A stretch of DNA of 15,484 bases, from contig JALUWZ010000058.1 of assembly GCA_027019205.1 (NCBI GenBank), positions 1 to 15,484 of the forward strand, in the 5' to 3' direction. Position 1 is the stretch's first letter; each line of letters opens with the position of its first letter. Source of the stretch: Emcibacter sp. Its GTDB lineage: Bacteria; Pseudomonadota; Alphaproteobacteria; Sphingomonadales; Emcibacteraceae. The position numbers and the translations under genes were made by a program. Shown here piece after piece: positions 7,217 through 15,328 of this stretch. The notes beneath the pieces were generated by a model. That model had not been told where the DNA came from. It did not search any database and was given only the letters and a program-made list of their open reading frames with translations.

Positions 7217-7965
7217 TATTTGAGGCGATCCGGCATATTCTCACCCCGGCCCGACGCGAGGTCCGGGCGCTGGGATATGTCCGCGAAGCCATTGCCATTG
7301 AGGCGCGTTATGGCCGCCATCACACCGCATGGGCCAGCCATCTGGCCCGTTGCCGGCTGAATATTCTGGCGGCGGCGAAGTCTCTGCCGCCCGCCTCCAC
7401 CATCATGATTATCGGATCCGGGGCCTTGCATGATGTGCCGGTGGAGGCGCTGTTATCAGAGGGCCATAAATTACTTCTGGTTGATATTTTTCATCTGCCC
7501 AAAGTCCGCCGACGCTATCGCAAGCATGACCGGGTCCATTTCATTGAACAGGATGTGACCGGACTGGTAAAAAACCTGTATCAGCGCAAAATCATCGCAA
7601 AGACAGCCTTTACATTGCCCAAGGCCGATCTCGTTATTTCCCTCAATATCCTCTCTCAACTGCCCATCAATCTGATCAAATATGCGGCCAGGCATAATAT
7701 TGCGCTGCCGGATAATTTTGCCCGGGATATTATGTCCGGTCATCTTGCCCTGTTGGGGCCGGGGGCTTTGCTGATCAGTGACCTTGAGCGGCGCTATGAA
7801 AAAGACGGGGTGCCGCTGGAAACAGAGGCCGCCCTGCCGGTCCCCGGGCTGTCAACCCCGGTGGATCAATGGGACTGGCATATTGCGCCGGGCGGCGAGC
7901 TGGACAGGAAAATCTCCCTGACCCATCAGGTAGGCTGCTGGCACATACAATCCCCGTCACCATAA
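7213..7965 (+). CDS. Uncharacterised protein with a class I SAM-methyltransferase-like fold
   Basis: I do not recognise this 250-residue protein as a named family. It has a Rossmann methyltransferase-like order of motifs: an N-terminal helical region (1-60), strand plus glycine loop Ile-Met-Ile-Ile-Gly-Ser-Gly-Ala-Leu (64-72), an acidic residue at the end of the second strand (Val-Asp-Ile-Phe, Asp91), Glu-Gln-Asp-Val (112-115), a strand with Asp-Leu-Val-Ile-Ser-Leu-Asn-Ile-Leu-Ser-Gln-Leu (139-150), and Leu-Leu-Ile-Ser-Asp-Leu-Glu (186-192). The glycine loop lacks the fuller Gly-x-Gly-x-Gly pattern, so SAM binding is plausible but unproven. Its start overlaps the enoyl-CoA hydratase stop (ATGA), so it is translated as part of the rightward operon. 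No link between a methyltransferase and glutaryl-CoA breakdown is obvious; substrate unknown. Confidence 0.6.
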   Translation: MIFEAIRHILTPARREVRALGYVREAIAIEARYGRHHTAWASHLARCRLNILAAAKSLPPASTIMIIGSGALHDVPVEALLSEGHKLLLVDIFHLPKVRRRYRKHDRVHFIEQDVTGLVKNLYQRKIIAKTAFTLPKADLVISLNILSQLPINLIKYAARHNIALPDNFARDIMSGHLALLGPGALLISDLERRYEKDGVPLETEAALPVPGLSTPVDQWDWHIAPGGELDRKISLTHQVGCWHIQSPSP

Positions 7966-8005
7966 ACAGAATGACGATGTTTGCTCACATCAGTTCAGTA
8001 ACATC

Positions 8006-9052
8006 CTAAAAGCCGTATTTTGCCCCGAGTTCCCGGTCTTTGGAGGCGACTATTTTTGCCAGGTCAACGATGACCCTGGCCTGTTTCCAGGTGGCGTCAT
8101 CCTGCATCTTGCCGTCTATCATCACGGCACCGGTGCCGTCGGGCATCGCGTCGAGTATCCGTTTAGCAAACAGTACTTCCCCCACGTCGGGGCTGAAGAC
8201 TTTTTTGGCAATGGCGATCTGTTTCGGGTGCAGTGACCACGCGCCGACACAGCCCATCAGGAAGGCATTGCGGAACTGGGCCTCGCAGGCGGCATCATCG
8301 GAAAAATCGCCGAACGGACCATAAAAGGCCTTCAATCCGTAAGCCATGCAGGCATCAACCATTCTGGCCACGGTGAAATGCCATAAATCCTGCTGGAAAA
8401 ACGCTCTATCGCCGCCATCGCCCTGATCATCGGCAATAATGCCATAAAAGGGATGCCCGCCACCAACCCGGGTGGTCTTCATGCCACGCGAAGCCGCAAG
8501 GTCCGCCGGGCCGAGGCTCATACCGTGCATGCGCGGGCTGGCGGCGGCGATTTCCTCAACATTATTGACCCCTTGCGCGGTTTCGAGCAGCGCATGGATC
8601 ATAATGGGGCGGGTGATATTATGGCGCGATTCGAGCTGGGCCAGCAATTGATCAAGATAGTGAATATCCCACGGCCCCTCGACCTTGGGCAGCATGATCA
8701 CGTCAAGCTTGTTGCCAACATGAGAAACAATTTCCGTAACATCGTCAAGGAACCACGGACTGTTCAGACAGTTGACCCTGGTCCATAATCCGGTGCTGCC
8801 AAAATCATGCTTTTCCGCGACCTCGATAAAGCCCGCGCGCGCCTGCTCCTTGGCGTCCGCCGGGATGGCATCCTCAAGATTGCCGAGCAAAACATCAACC
8901 TTGCCGATCATGTCGGGAATTTTGGCCCGCATCTTTTCGCTTTGCGGCGGGAAGAAATGAATCATCCGTTCCAGCGCCACCGGAATCTCGCGAAACGGGG
9001 CCGGAGCGCCGATCGACAGGGGTTTGAAAAAGTCTTTTGGCGGTTTTCTCAT
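8006..9052 (-). CDS. CoA ester lyase of the HpcH/HpaI-CitE superfamily (malyl-CoA lyase-like)
   Basis: This 348-residue TIM-barrel protein has the marks of the CitE/malyl-CoA lyase group: Asn-Leu-Glu-Asp-Ala-Ile (58-63), the conserved Arg92 in Arg-Val-Asn, the metal-binding Glu157 (Leu-Leu-Glu-Thr-Ala-Gln-Gly) and Asp184 (Gly-Pro-Ala-Asp-Leu), and a C-terminal Trp-Ser-Leu-His-Pro-Lys-Gln-Ile motif. Such enzymes cleave or form 3-hydroxyacyl-CoA esters (malyl-CoA, methylmalyl-CoA or citramalyl-CoA) with Mg. The N-terminus, with about 20 extra residues before Val-Ala-Leu-Glu-Arg, and the His-Phe-Phe-Pro-Pro in place of the usual Pro-Gly-Ser differ from the best-known Mcl proteins, so the exact substrate stays open. 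An AGAGGA site (9069..9064) precedes the ATG. It is convergent with the catabolic operon and separated by 40 bases; a pathway link is not shown. Confidence 0.85.
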   Translation of the reverse strand: MRKPPKDFFKPLSIGAPAPFREIPVALERMIHFFPPQSEKMRAKIPDMIGKVDVLLGNLEDAIPADAKEQARAGFIEVAEKHDFGSTGLWTRVNCLNSPWFLDDVTEIVSHVGNKLDVIMLPKVEGPWDIHYLDQLLAQLESRHNITRPIMIHALLETAQGVNNVEEIAAASPRMHGMSLGPADLAASRGMKTTRVGGGHPFYGIIADDQGDGGDRAFFQQDLWHFTVARMVDACMAYGLKAFYGPFGDFSDDAACEAQFRNAFLMGCVGAWSLHPKQIAIAKKVFSPDVGEVLFAKRILDAMPDGTGAVMIDGKMQDDATWKQARVIVDLAKIVASKDRELGAKYGF

Positions 9053-9085
9053 GATCTGCTGTTTCCTCTTGTTTTCTTCAGGAGG

Positions 9086-9091
9086 TTTATA
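9086..9091 (-). promoter_or_regulatory. Candidate -10 box of the CoA ester lyase gene
   Basis: TATAAA on the minus strand lies about 34 bases before the lyase ATG, with TGTTAA about 17 bases further upstream as a poor -35. The 134-base divergent gap (9053-9186) shows no strong palindrome. The call rests on hexamer similarity only. Confidence 0.3.
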
Positions 9092-9186
9092 GCGGAATCA
9101 GACGAAATTTAACAGATTTTTATTGCCCCTTTTGCCAGTCCGGCATAGGGTGGCGGCAGTGTTTTATTTAACAACAGAGCTATCCT

Positions 9187-10317
9187 GTGACCATAGCGGA
9201 TTTTATCATTATTGGCGGCGGAATTGCCGGGGCTTCTGCCGGATATGAGCTGTGCCGTCATGGCAAGGTTATTCTGCTGGAAAAAGAAAATCTGCCCGGC
9301 TATCACACCACGGGCCGCTCTTCGGCGATATTTCAGAAAAGCTATAACCGGGGTGATCCGCTGCTTAATATTCTGGTCACGGCCAGTGAGGATTTCCTGC
9401 GCAGGCCACCAGCAGACTTTGCCGCCCGTTCGTTGCTCACCCCGAGGCCGCTGATCTATATCGCGCCGCCGGGGCAGCAGGACAGTCTTGATAACTTGCG
9501 GCAGAAGCTGGGAGAAATTGATATAACGACAGATTTTATTTCCGGACAGGAAATAACGGATGTTATCCCGGTTCTCTCGCCGCAATATCAGGACCGCGCC
9601 CTGCTGGAACAGGGGCTGGCAGATATTGATGTCGGCGCCCTGCATGGCGGCTATTTACAGGGCATCACGGCCCGGGGCGGCAGCATCATCACCAATGCCG
9701 GGGTGACTGGCCTGGGCAGAAATAACGACCGTTGGCAGGTCACAACAAAGACCGGGCAGTTTCAGGCCCCGGTCATCATCAATGCCGCCGGGGCATGGGT
9801 TGACCGGGTAGCCGGGCTGGCCAATATCGCACCGATTGGCATCCGGCCCCTGCGGCGCACGGTGATTATGGTCACCCTGCCGGACGATATCTGTCCCGAC
9901 AGCTGGCCTATCGTCATGGATGTAAGCGAGAATTATTATTTCAAGCCCGAGGGCGGCAAAATCCTGATGACGCCCGGGGATGCGACATTATCGCCGCCCT
10001 GCGATGCCCAGCCGGAGGAAATTGATATTGCCTGGGCCGCCCATTATCTTGAGCAGGCGACCCGCCTCAAAGTCAGCAGGATTGCGCGCCGCTGGGCCGG
10101 TCTGCGCAATCATGTGGCGGATGGTCACCCGGTGGCGGGATTTGACGCCCATGCCCCGGGCTTTTTCTGGCTCGCCGGACAGGGCGGCTTCGGCATCAAA
10201 ACCGCCCCCGCCATGGGCCGCATTACCGCCTCCCTGATTACCGGGGGCAGGCTGCCGCAGGATATAACCGGGCGGGGTCTGACAAGGGACCGGATTTCGG
10301 TAAAACGCCTGAGATAG
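9187..10317 (+). CDS. FAD-dependent D-amino acid dehydrogenase-like oxidoreductase (DauA-related)
   Basis: This 376-residue DAO-family flavoprotein opens with Gly-Gly-Gly-Ile-Ala-Gly-Ala-Ser (10-17) for FAD binding and ends with Gly-Gln-Gly-Gly-Phe-Gly-Ile (331-337). From memory of the Pseudomonas aeruginosa D-arginine dehydrogenase DauA, similarity runs through the whole length, including Gly-Tyr-His-Thr-Thr-Gly-Arg-Ser (38-45). Residues that bind the amino acid carboxylate appear kept: Tyr53, Arg223 or Arg224, Tyr251 and Arg307. Two residues reported to shape DauA activity are changed: the His48 position is Ile48 and the Glu87 position is Leu89. The enzyme probably oxidises a different amine or D-amino acid to its imino acid. 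The start is a GTG with a weak binding site. It is divergent from the lyase; no imine-processing gene lies beside it. Confidence 0.82.
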   Translation: MTIADFIIIGGGIAGASAGYELCRHGKVILLEKENLPGYHTTGRSSAIFQKSYNRGDPLLNILVTASEDFLRRPPADFAARSLLTPRPLIYIAPPGQQDSLDNLRQKLGEIDITTDFISGQEITDVIPVLSPQYQDRALLEQGLADIDVGALHGGYLQGITARGGSIITNAGVTGLGRNNDRWQVTTKTGQFQAPVIINAAGAWVDRVAGLANIAPIGIRPLRRTVIMVTLPDDICPDSWPIVMDVSENYYFKPEGGKILMTPGDATLSPPCDAQPEEIDIAWAAHYLEQATRLKVSRIARRWAGLRNHVADGHPVAGFDAHAPGFFWLAGQGGFGIKTAPAMGRITASLITGGRLPQDITGRGLTRDRISVKRLR

Positions 10318-10327
10318 GGAAACTACG

Positions 10328-10343
10328 GTCAGACAGGTCTGAC
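10328..10343. repeat. Perfect inverted repeat in a convergent gap (possible weak terminator)
   Basis: GTCAGAC-AG-GTCTGAC can fold as a 6-pair stem with a CAGG tetraloop. It lies between the stops of the DauA-like gene (rightward) and the beta-barrel gene (leftward), where a two-way terminator would be expected. Neither side has a T run, so intrinsic termination would be weak; it may instead block 3' exonucleases. Confidence 0.4.
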
Positions 10344-10347
10344 ATTG

Positions 10348-11679
10348 CTAAAAATCATAATGCAGGGCAGTAAAGATGTTGCTGTTGTCTTTTAGCTGAC
10401 CGAAGAAGCTGGAAATACGGGACCCGTAAAATATATTTCCGCCCGCAGATACCGTCAGGCTGTCACTGATTTTATAGGATATATTCACTCTGAGGTAACC
10501 GTCCCGGTCAGTCGGGGAATAGAAATTAAACAGCCCGACCGTCATATCCTGATTCATCAGCAATTTCCTGAGCCGAAGGGTAAAAATATGCCGGTTTTTG
10601 CTGTCCCGTATCGCTCCCGGCGGCAGGCTGGCCAAATATTGGCCGTAATCGAGCTTGCGTTCAAGATAATATTGTACCGACGCCGTAAGCTCCGTCGCAA
10701 TTTCCTGCTCATAGCCCAGCAGCAGGCGGAATTCACCATTCTTGATCAGCGGGTTGGAGGCCGCGCCATCGGCACTTTTATAATAGCCGACTTCCGCCGA
10801 GCCAATCCCCTTGATCACCGGTCCCCTGACGCTTGCGCCGAATACCTGAAGTTTGGGAAAGGTTACCTGTCCATTATTCAGGTCGACTCCCGCCGGGCTT
10901 TTCCAGAAACCGTTATAATAATACAGGGCAGTTTCATAAGCCCCGAAAGACCGATAGAGACGCAGGGCCAGTTCATCATCCTGAAACCAGCGGTCCGGAC
11001 GATTGGCTACAACCGGATTTTCCCGGCCCCGGAGAGCGCCCAGCCCCCGGTCAAAAAAAGATATCCGCCTGCCGTCAATGAAGCGGTCACTGTCAAAACG
11101 CGGGGTATAGACAATATCCAGATTATAATCGCCGAAAAAAACCGCAGCCTTGAGGGCATCAGACGGCCCTTTGAGATATTCATTATCCCGGCCAATGAAA
11201 AAGCTGTTCCAGTCCTTGGGGAACAGATCATTGATAAAGACCAGATCGCCGGTGCCCCAGGTCAGCACCTGCCGGCCAATTTTTACATCCATAAAATCAA
11301 ACGGACTGAAAACCACATTGGCTTCCCGGATGTCGGCAAAGCCCTGCCCGGTTTCCAGATCAATAGTATGGTTATTCAGCACCGGATCATAAATAAAGTC
11401 AGTAACAAAATTGACCGTTAGCGCCTCAAAATCCTTTTCAATGCCGATCTGAAGACGCATTTCCCCGATGCTGGTATCTTTCTCATGGGCGTCCCTTTGC
11501 AGCCGCGTGCCGATCCGGCTCTCAACAAAACCACTGAGGTCAAAGGGCAGGCCCGGTCCACTGTCCTCCGTCTGTGTCATGGTGGCAAGGTCACCCAGCC
11601 CCTCCGGCAGCTTGACCTCCTGGGCAAATAAAATACGGGGAAAGACCAGCAATATTATGACAGTTATAACTCTGGACAT
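10348..11679 (-). CDS. Outer-membrane beta-barrel protein (DUF1302/porin-like)
   Basis: This 443-residue protein starts with a signal peptide: a hydrophobic run at about 4-18 and a likely cleavage after Phe-Ala (residue 19). The body is rich in alternating hydrophobic/aromatic strands, and the chain ends in Leu-His-Tyr-Asp-Phe, the C-terminal phenylalanine typical of BAM-inserted barrels. A conserved-looking core contains Gly-Arg-Gln-Val-Leu-Thr-Trp-Gly-Thr-Gly-Asp, seen in DUF1302-like barrels that travel with RND exporters. No functional assignment is possible from sequence. It starts 3 bases after the LolA-like stop, with an AAGG-type site inside that gene, so it should be made together with the RND exporter and LolA-like protein and could be their outer-membrane partner (inference). 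It is the last gene of the leftward envelope operon visible here. Confidence 0.8.
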   Translation of the reverse strand: MSRVITVIILLVFPRILFAQEVKLPEGLGDLATMTQTEDSGPGLPFDLSGFVESRIGTRLQRDAHEKDTSIGEMRLQIGIEKDFEALTVNFVTDFIYDPVLNNHTIDLETGQGFADIREANVVFSPFDFMDVKIGRQVLTWGTGDLVFINDLFPKDWNSFFIGRDNEYLKGPSDALKAAVFFGDYNLDIVYTPRFDSDRFIDGRRISFFDRGLGALRGRENPVVANRPDRWFQDDELALRLYRSFGAYETALYYYNGFWKSPAGVDLNNGQVTFPKLQVFGASVRGPVIKGIGSAEVGYYKSADGAASNPLIKNGEFRLLLGYEQEIATELTASVQYYLERKLDYGQYLASLPPGAIRDSKNRHIFTLRLRKLLMNQDMTVGLFNFYSPTDRDGYLRVNISYKISDSLTVSAGGNIFYGSRISSFFGQLKDNSNIFTALHYDF

Positions 11680-11682
11680 AGG

Positions 11683-12468
11683 CTACCTTAGATATTTGCG
11701 CGGTACTTTACGTAAATATCTTTCCGTAAAGATATTATCCGGCAGGCCAATATTATATTTTACTGCACTGTAATTCATCAGGGTCTTGCTCCCTGTCCGG
11801 AAATCTTCCATGCTGGAGGCGGTCACGGTGGGATAGCCCGAAATCATTTCAACCTTGAGCGCGCTGTAACGGCGCAGCAGCTTGCCTGCTGCATCATAAT
11901 ATTCCACCTTTACCGGCAGGAAAGTCGTTTTATGTATCCAGCTTTTATAGCTGGCAAATTCCACCGCTCCCGGATTTTTTGGTGTATTCTCAATCACATA
12001 ATAATTGTCATCCTCTTTGACAAGCCTGTGATTATCCTCATTTATGCCGCGCCCCGAGACATCCTCATAAAAGAAATTAGAGCCGACAAAACTGGTCCTC
12101 TCATCACTGGCCGCAATGCGTTTGACCAGATCAAGCGCCGGAAGATACAGCCAGCGGTCATCATCCCGGTCCATATTCTTCTTCACCATAAACACCATTT
12201 TTTTGACGTCTGCCGGTTTATTGAAATAGACATAGAATTCCTGTCGGCCATCGGTCTTGTCTTCGTCACGGCGCAGGATGATAAATTCCCGTATCCGTAC
12301 GCGTCCCTGGGCATCCATGATCCGCATTTTTACCTTCGCCCGGCCATCTTCGCCGTTATAATAGGACACATGATTGGCTTTCCTGACAATATCCATCGCA
12401 TCCATGGCAAAGGCCGGAACATTCCACAAGAATGCCAGTAACAGAAATAATTTTGCTATATGTTTCAT
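11683..12468 (-). CDS. LolA-like outer membrane lipoprotein-sorting family protein
   Basis: This 261-residue secreted protein has a signal peptide (hydrophobic 5-20, cleavage likely after Ala-Phe-Ala, residue 21). The mature part shows the LolA_like pattern: Arg-Trp-Leu-Tyr-Leu-Pro-Ala-Leu-Asp (105-113) with Val-Lys-Arg-Ile (115-118), then Phe-Val-Gly-Ser-Asn-Phe-Phe-Tyr-Glu-Asp (127-136), diagnostic of the branch annotated as outer membrane lipoprotein-sorting protein. The LolA half-barrel binds acyl chains, so a periplasmic lipid or lipoprotein carrier role is likely. It is probably not the housekeeping LolA, since it is longer and sits with an RND exporter. Its ATG overlaps the RND stop (ATGA) with an AAAGGA site upstream, implying tightly matched synthesis. 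It probably passes cargo from the RND protein towards the outer-membrane barrel encoded next (inference). Confidence 0.85.
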   Translation of the reverse strand: MKHIAKLFLLLAFLWNVPAFAMDAMDIVRKANHVSYYNGEDGRAKVKMRIMDAQGRVRIREFIILRRDEDKTDGRQEFYVYFNKPADVKKMVFMVKKNMDRDDDRWLYLPALDLVKRIAASDERTSFVGSNFFYEDVSGRGINEDNHRLVKEDDNYYVIENTPKNPGAVEFASYKSWIHKTTFLPVKVEYYDAAGKLLRRYSALKVEMISGYPTVTASSMEDFRTGSKTLMNYSAVKYNIGLPDNIFTERYLRKVPRKYLR

Positions 12469-15101
12469 GCTGTATCCTTTCTCTTTTTTTTCTTAAACAA
12501 CAGATTTTCAAATATCCTGATCAATGCCGGCAGAATGGTCAAAGTGGCCACTCCGGCCAGTATCAGGATGGCCGAGATAAATACCCCGACCGTTTTATAG
12601 GGGACCAGCGGAGCCGCAAGCAGCGGCATAAAACCGACACCAACCACAATGACATTGCGCGTAATGGCCCGGGCCGGTTCGTTGAAAACCGCAACGGATG
12701 TTGTCTTCCAGTCGGGATATTTCTTTTTCATCTCCCGGCTCCGGGCCAGGAAATGAATGGCATAGTCAACCGCAAGCCCGAGACTGAGTGAGGACAGCAC
12801 CGCAACCGGCATATCATAATCCTTGCCAATCAGGCCGATAATGCCATAAATCATGCCGATGGTGAAGGTCAGCGGAATCATCGCCAGAATTCCCCACCAT
12901 AGCGACCGGAACAGGAATATCATCATAATCAGCACGATGATAAAGCTGCCGATAAAGGCTCTGGCCATGCCGCTGACCATTTTATCCTGCCAGATAACAT
13001 TGATATAGGTCAGCCCGAACCAGTTATGCTGAAGATTGTCCGGCGGTGGATTATCCCGGAAGAACTGGTTTACTTTTTCCACCAAAACGCTCATATCCCG
13101 GTTATCCCCGCTCTTCAGCTGAAGCCACATATTACTTTCCTTGTAATCGGGGGTGACAAAATGCCACAGGTCCTGCGGGCGGTGGCTGTTCTGATAGGTG
13201 ATCAGGGTTTCTGCCACTGCCGCCCGGCTGTCCGGGATTATATAAGCCTTGCTCTCGCCCATGAATAATTCCCGGTGGACAGTTTTGACCACATCGGCCA
13301 GACTGTTGCTTTTGCCGACAAGCCCGGTGGTTTGCAGATAATCCTGCAGGCGGCCCATATAGCGCAACACCTGCGGGTCCTTGAATATCTGGTCTTTGGC
13401 GAGATAGTCGCCAACCCATGTCAGCGCCGTATCCCAACTGTCCCAGTCATCATCGGAAACCTTTTCCATGCGCTTTTCAATCCTGTCACTTAACCGTTCG
13501 ACAAGCTGTTTTCTGTTGGCGGACCCGACGAGCAATTCATCCACCACCGGCACCATTGCCGTCAGCGGGGCCTGTCTCTGCAACAGCATATCTGCTTTCA
13601 TGGCTTTGGCGAATTGCGCCAGAGTTTGATGGTTCGTCCTGCCCTCAAGCACCAGATAAGCCATATATGTTCCTGCGAACCGTTTATTTAACGCCCGGTC
13701 CGCAATCCGGATTTCATGGTCAGGAGAGAACCACTTGACCGGATTATCGTTAATGACGATCCGGTTAACCCCGACCCAGGCGACACCGGCGAGCAAAAAC
13801 ACGCCAAGGATGATAAGTTTCGCCCAATTATAGGTAAACCGCCCCAGTCCATTTAATATTCTGGTCAGCCGGCTATTGTCATCCATGTCACTGTTGCCCA
13901 GCCCGAAATTGGCAAATTTTTTCTCGGGCATCAGCATGATATAGGCTGGAATGAGTGTTACCGTCAGGACCCACGCCATCAATACCCCGGCTGAAACAAA
14001 AATCCCGAAGGTCTGCACCGGTGGAATCGGTGTAAGCGCCAGCGAGGCAAAGCCAACCGCCGTGGTCAGGGTGGTATACAGCATCGGCATGGACAAGGCC
14101 CTCATCACATGCTTGATGGTTTTCTTCCGATCCTTGTAAATCGGATAGCTGTCATAGAAATCACTGAGAATATGAATGGCATCCAGTACCGCAATCGGCA
14201 TGATGAAGATCGGGATCATGCTGCTCATGATATGGACGGTATTCCCGGTAATAATCAGCAGCCCCATAGTGAAAATCACCGATACCAGGGCAACAATCAT
14301 CGGCGATATGACCAGAGAGGCCTTTTTAAAGAAATACCACATCAGCAGGAAAATCAGGATCATCGCCATCGGCGCCGAAATGGCCATTTGAATGAACATT
14401 TCCACCCCGAAAGTATCCTGGGCCACCGGCAGGCCGGTGATATAATAACGGTCCCCCTTATTGGAGAATTCCGCTATACGGGCCTTTAGTTTTTTGACCA
14501 CATTATAGCTGATATTCTTGGTCGTAATCGGGATATAGAGGGCAACCGCCTTACCGTCATCGGACACAATGGTGCCGTTCAGAAGCGGTATATTCTGTGC
14601 TTTTTTACGGATACTTACCGCCTCGGCATCGGTGGTTGGCGGTCGCTTCATCAGCCATTCGAATTTTACTGTTCCCGGCCCGCCCGGCTCAATATTATCA
14701 ACTGTTGACGGGGCCATAAGATCGACGGAAATCACCCCCTGGGTCCGGCCTTTCTTATCCTTCCACTGGATGCTTTTGGCAAATTCAGTCAGGGTATAAA
14801 TGTCCGTAAGGGATTTTTTGTTAAAAACCCCCTCGGGATTGGTTTTGTTAACCACCCCGACCACTATCATATCATAGAGCGAAAATACTTTCTTCTGGGC
14901 GTCGTGATACAGCCGGACCGGCTCATCAGCCGCCAGCATATTTTCCGGGTCCGTATCAATCCTGAGCGGATTAAGGGTCGGAAAGGAGGCGGGCCACACA
15001 CTTGGCAAAACCACAAGGACGATCAGAACGACACATAACAGGGCGCTGACCCGGGGATAAAATCTTGGGTGAGCAATCGCGGAATCGGATATACGTATCA
15101 T
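12465..15101 (-). CDS. RND superfamily exporter (MMPL/SSD type)
   Basis: This 878-residue inner-membrane protein has the duplicated RND layout. TM1 lies at about 18-36, a first periplasmic domain at about 40-232, five membrane segments from about 235 to 392, TM7 at about 428-450, a second periplasmic domain at about 452-706, and a second five-segment block at about 710-868. Asp307 (Val-Leu-Asp-Ala-Ile-His) and Asp779 (Ala-Val-Asp-Tyr-Ala-Ile-His) occupy equivalent places in the two halves and are the likely proton-relay residues. It resembles the COG1033 predicted exporters, which are shorter than the roughly 1,000-residue drug pumps and often handle lipids. No membrane-fusion protein or TolC gene is nearby; a LolA-like protein and a barrel follow instead. 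It overlaps the LolA-like gene by 4 bases and follows the small membrane protein by 22 bases. Cargo unknown. Confidence 0.9.
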   Translation of the reverse strand: MIRISDSAIAHPRFYPRVSALLCVVLIVLVVLPSVWPASFPTLNPLRIDTDPENMLAADEPVRLYHDAQKKVFSLYDMIVVGVVNKTNPEGVFNKKSLTDIYTLTEFAKSIQWKDKKGRTQGVISVDLMAPSTVDNIEPGGPGTVKFEWLMKRPPTTDAEAVSIRKKAQNIPLLNGTIVSDDGKAVALYIPITTKNISYNVVKKLKARIAEFSNKGDRYYITGLPVAQDTFGVEMFIQMAISAPMAMILIFLLMWYFFKKASLVISPMIVALVSVIFTMGLLIITGNTVHIMSSMIPIFIMPIAVLDAIHILSDFYDSYPIYKDRKKTIKHVMRALSMPMLYTTLTTAVGFASLALTPIPPVQTFGIFVSAGVLMAWVLTVTLIPAYIMLMPEKKFANFGLGNSDMDDNSRLTRILNGLGRFTYNWAKLIILGVFLLAGVAWVGVNRIVINDNPVKWFSPDHEIRIADRALNKRFAGTYMAYLVLEGRTNHQTLAQFAKAMKADMLLQRQAPLTAMVPVVDELLVGSANRKQLVERLSDRIEKRMEKVSDDDWDSWDTALTWVGDYLAKDQIFKDPQVLRYMGRLQDYLQTTGLVGKSNSLADVVKTVHRELFMGESKAYIIPDSRAAVAETLITYQNSHRPQDLWHFVTPDYKESNMWLQLKSGDNRDMSVLVEKVNQFFRDNPPPDNLQHNWFGLTYINVIWQDKMVSGMARAFIGSFIIVLIMMIFLFRSLWWGILAMIPLTFTIGMIYGIIGLIGKDYDMPVAVLSSLSLGLAVDYAIHFLARSREMKKKYPDWKTTSVAVFNEPARAITRNVIVVGVGFMPLLAAPLVPYKTVGVFISAILILAGVATLTILPALIRIFENLLFKKKKRKDTA

Positions 15102-15123
15102 ATTTCTCTCTACAGGCTATATT

Positions 15124-15327
15124 TCAGGAAAAGGCCTTGCCGGGTTTTACGCCGAGCTTTTTCAATATCTTCGCCAGCGGGCAAAAGCCGGTGAAGGCCG
15201 CCTGCAACATATTCGCGCCAACGAATGCCGCCAGTCCGAGCCAGTATATATGAACCGTAAGACCAAGCAACAGGCTCAGCAATATCATTACGCCTGCAAA
15301 GGCAAAAACTATACGATCGAGGGACAT
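15124..15327 (-). CDS. Small DUF2892 (YgaP transmembrane-type) inner-membrane protein
   Basis: This 67-residue protein is two hydrophobic segments (about 5-24 and 26-47) followed by Phe-Cys-Pro-Leu-Ala-Lys-Ile-Leu and a basic tail. That is the compact DUF2892 unit, which is fused to rhodanese in YgaP but free here. The start at 15327 is preferred over a longer frame because AAGGAG stands 7 bases before this ATG, and the upstream extension overlaps the neighbouring homologous gene out of frame. It lies 22 bases before the RND gene. Its role is unknown; membrane position and one Cys-Pro motif are all that can be seen. A helper role for the exporter is possible from co-transcription. Confidence 0.82.
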   Translation of the reverse strand: MSLDRIVFAFAGVMILLSLLLGLTVHIYWLGLAAFVGANMLQAAFTGFCPLAKILKKLGVKPGKAFS

Positions 15328-15328
15328 T

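Noticed and set aside
7976..7991. Five-base inverted repeat GATGT/ACATC between the methyltransferase-like gene and the CoA ester lyase, as a terminator
   Set aside because: The stem is short and AT-containing, with no T run on either side; chance is a sufficient explanation.
9079..9085. AGGAGG on the plus strand in the lyase/DauA-like divergent gap, as a sign of a small gene
   Set aside because: No ATG or GTG follows at a usable distance with an open frame of any length.
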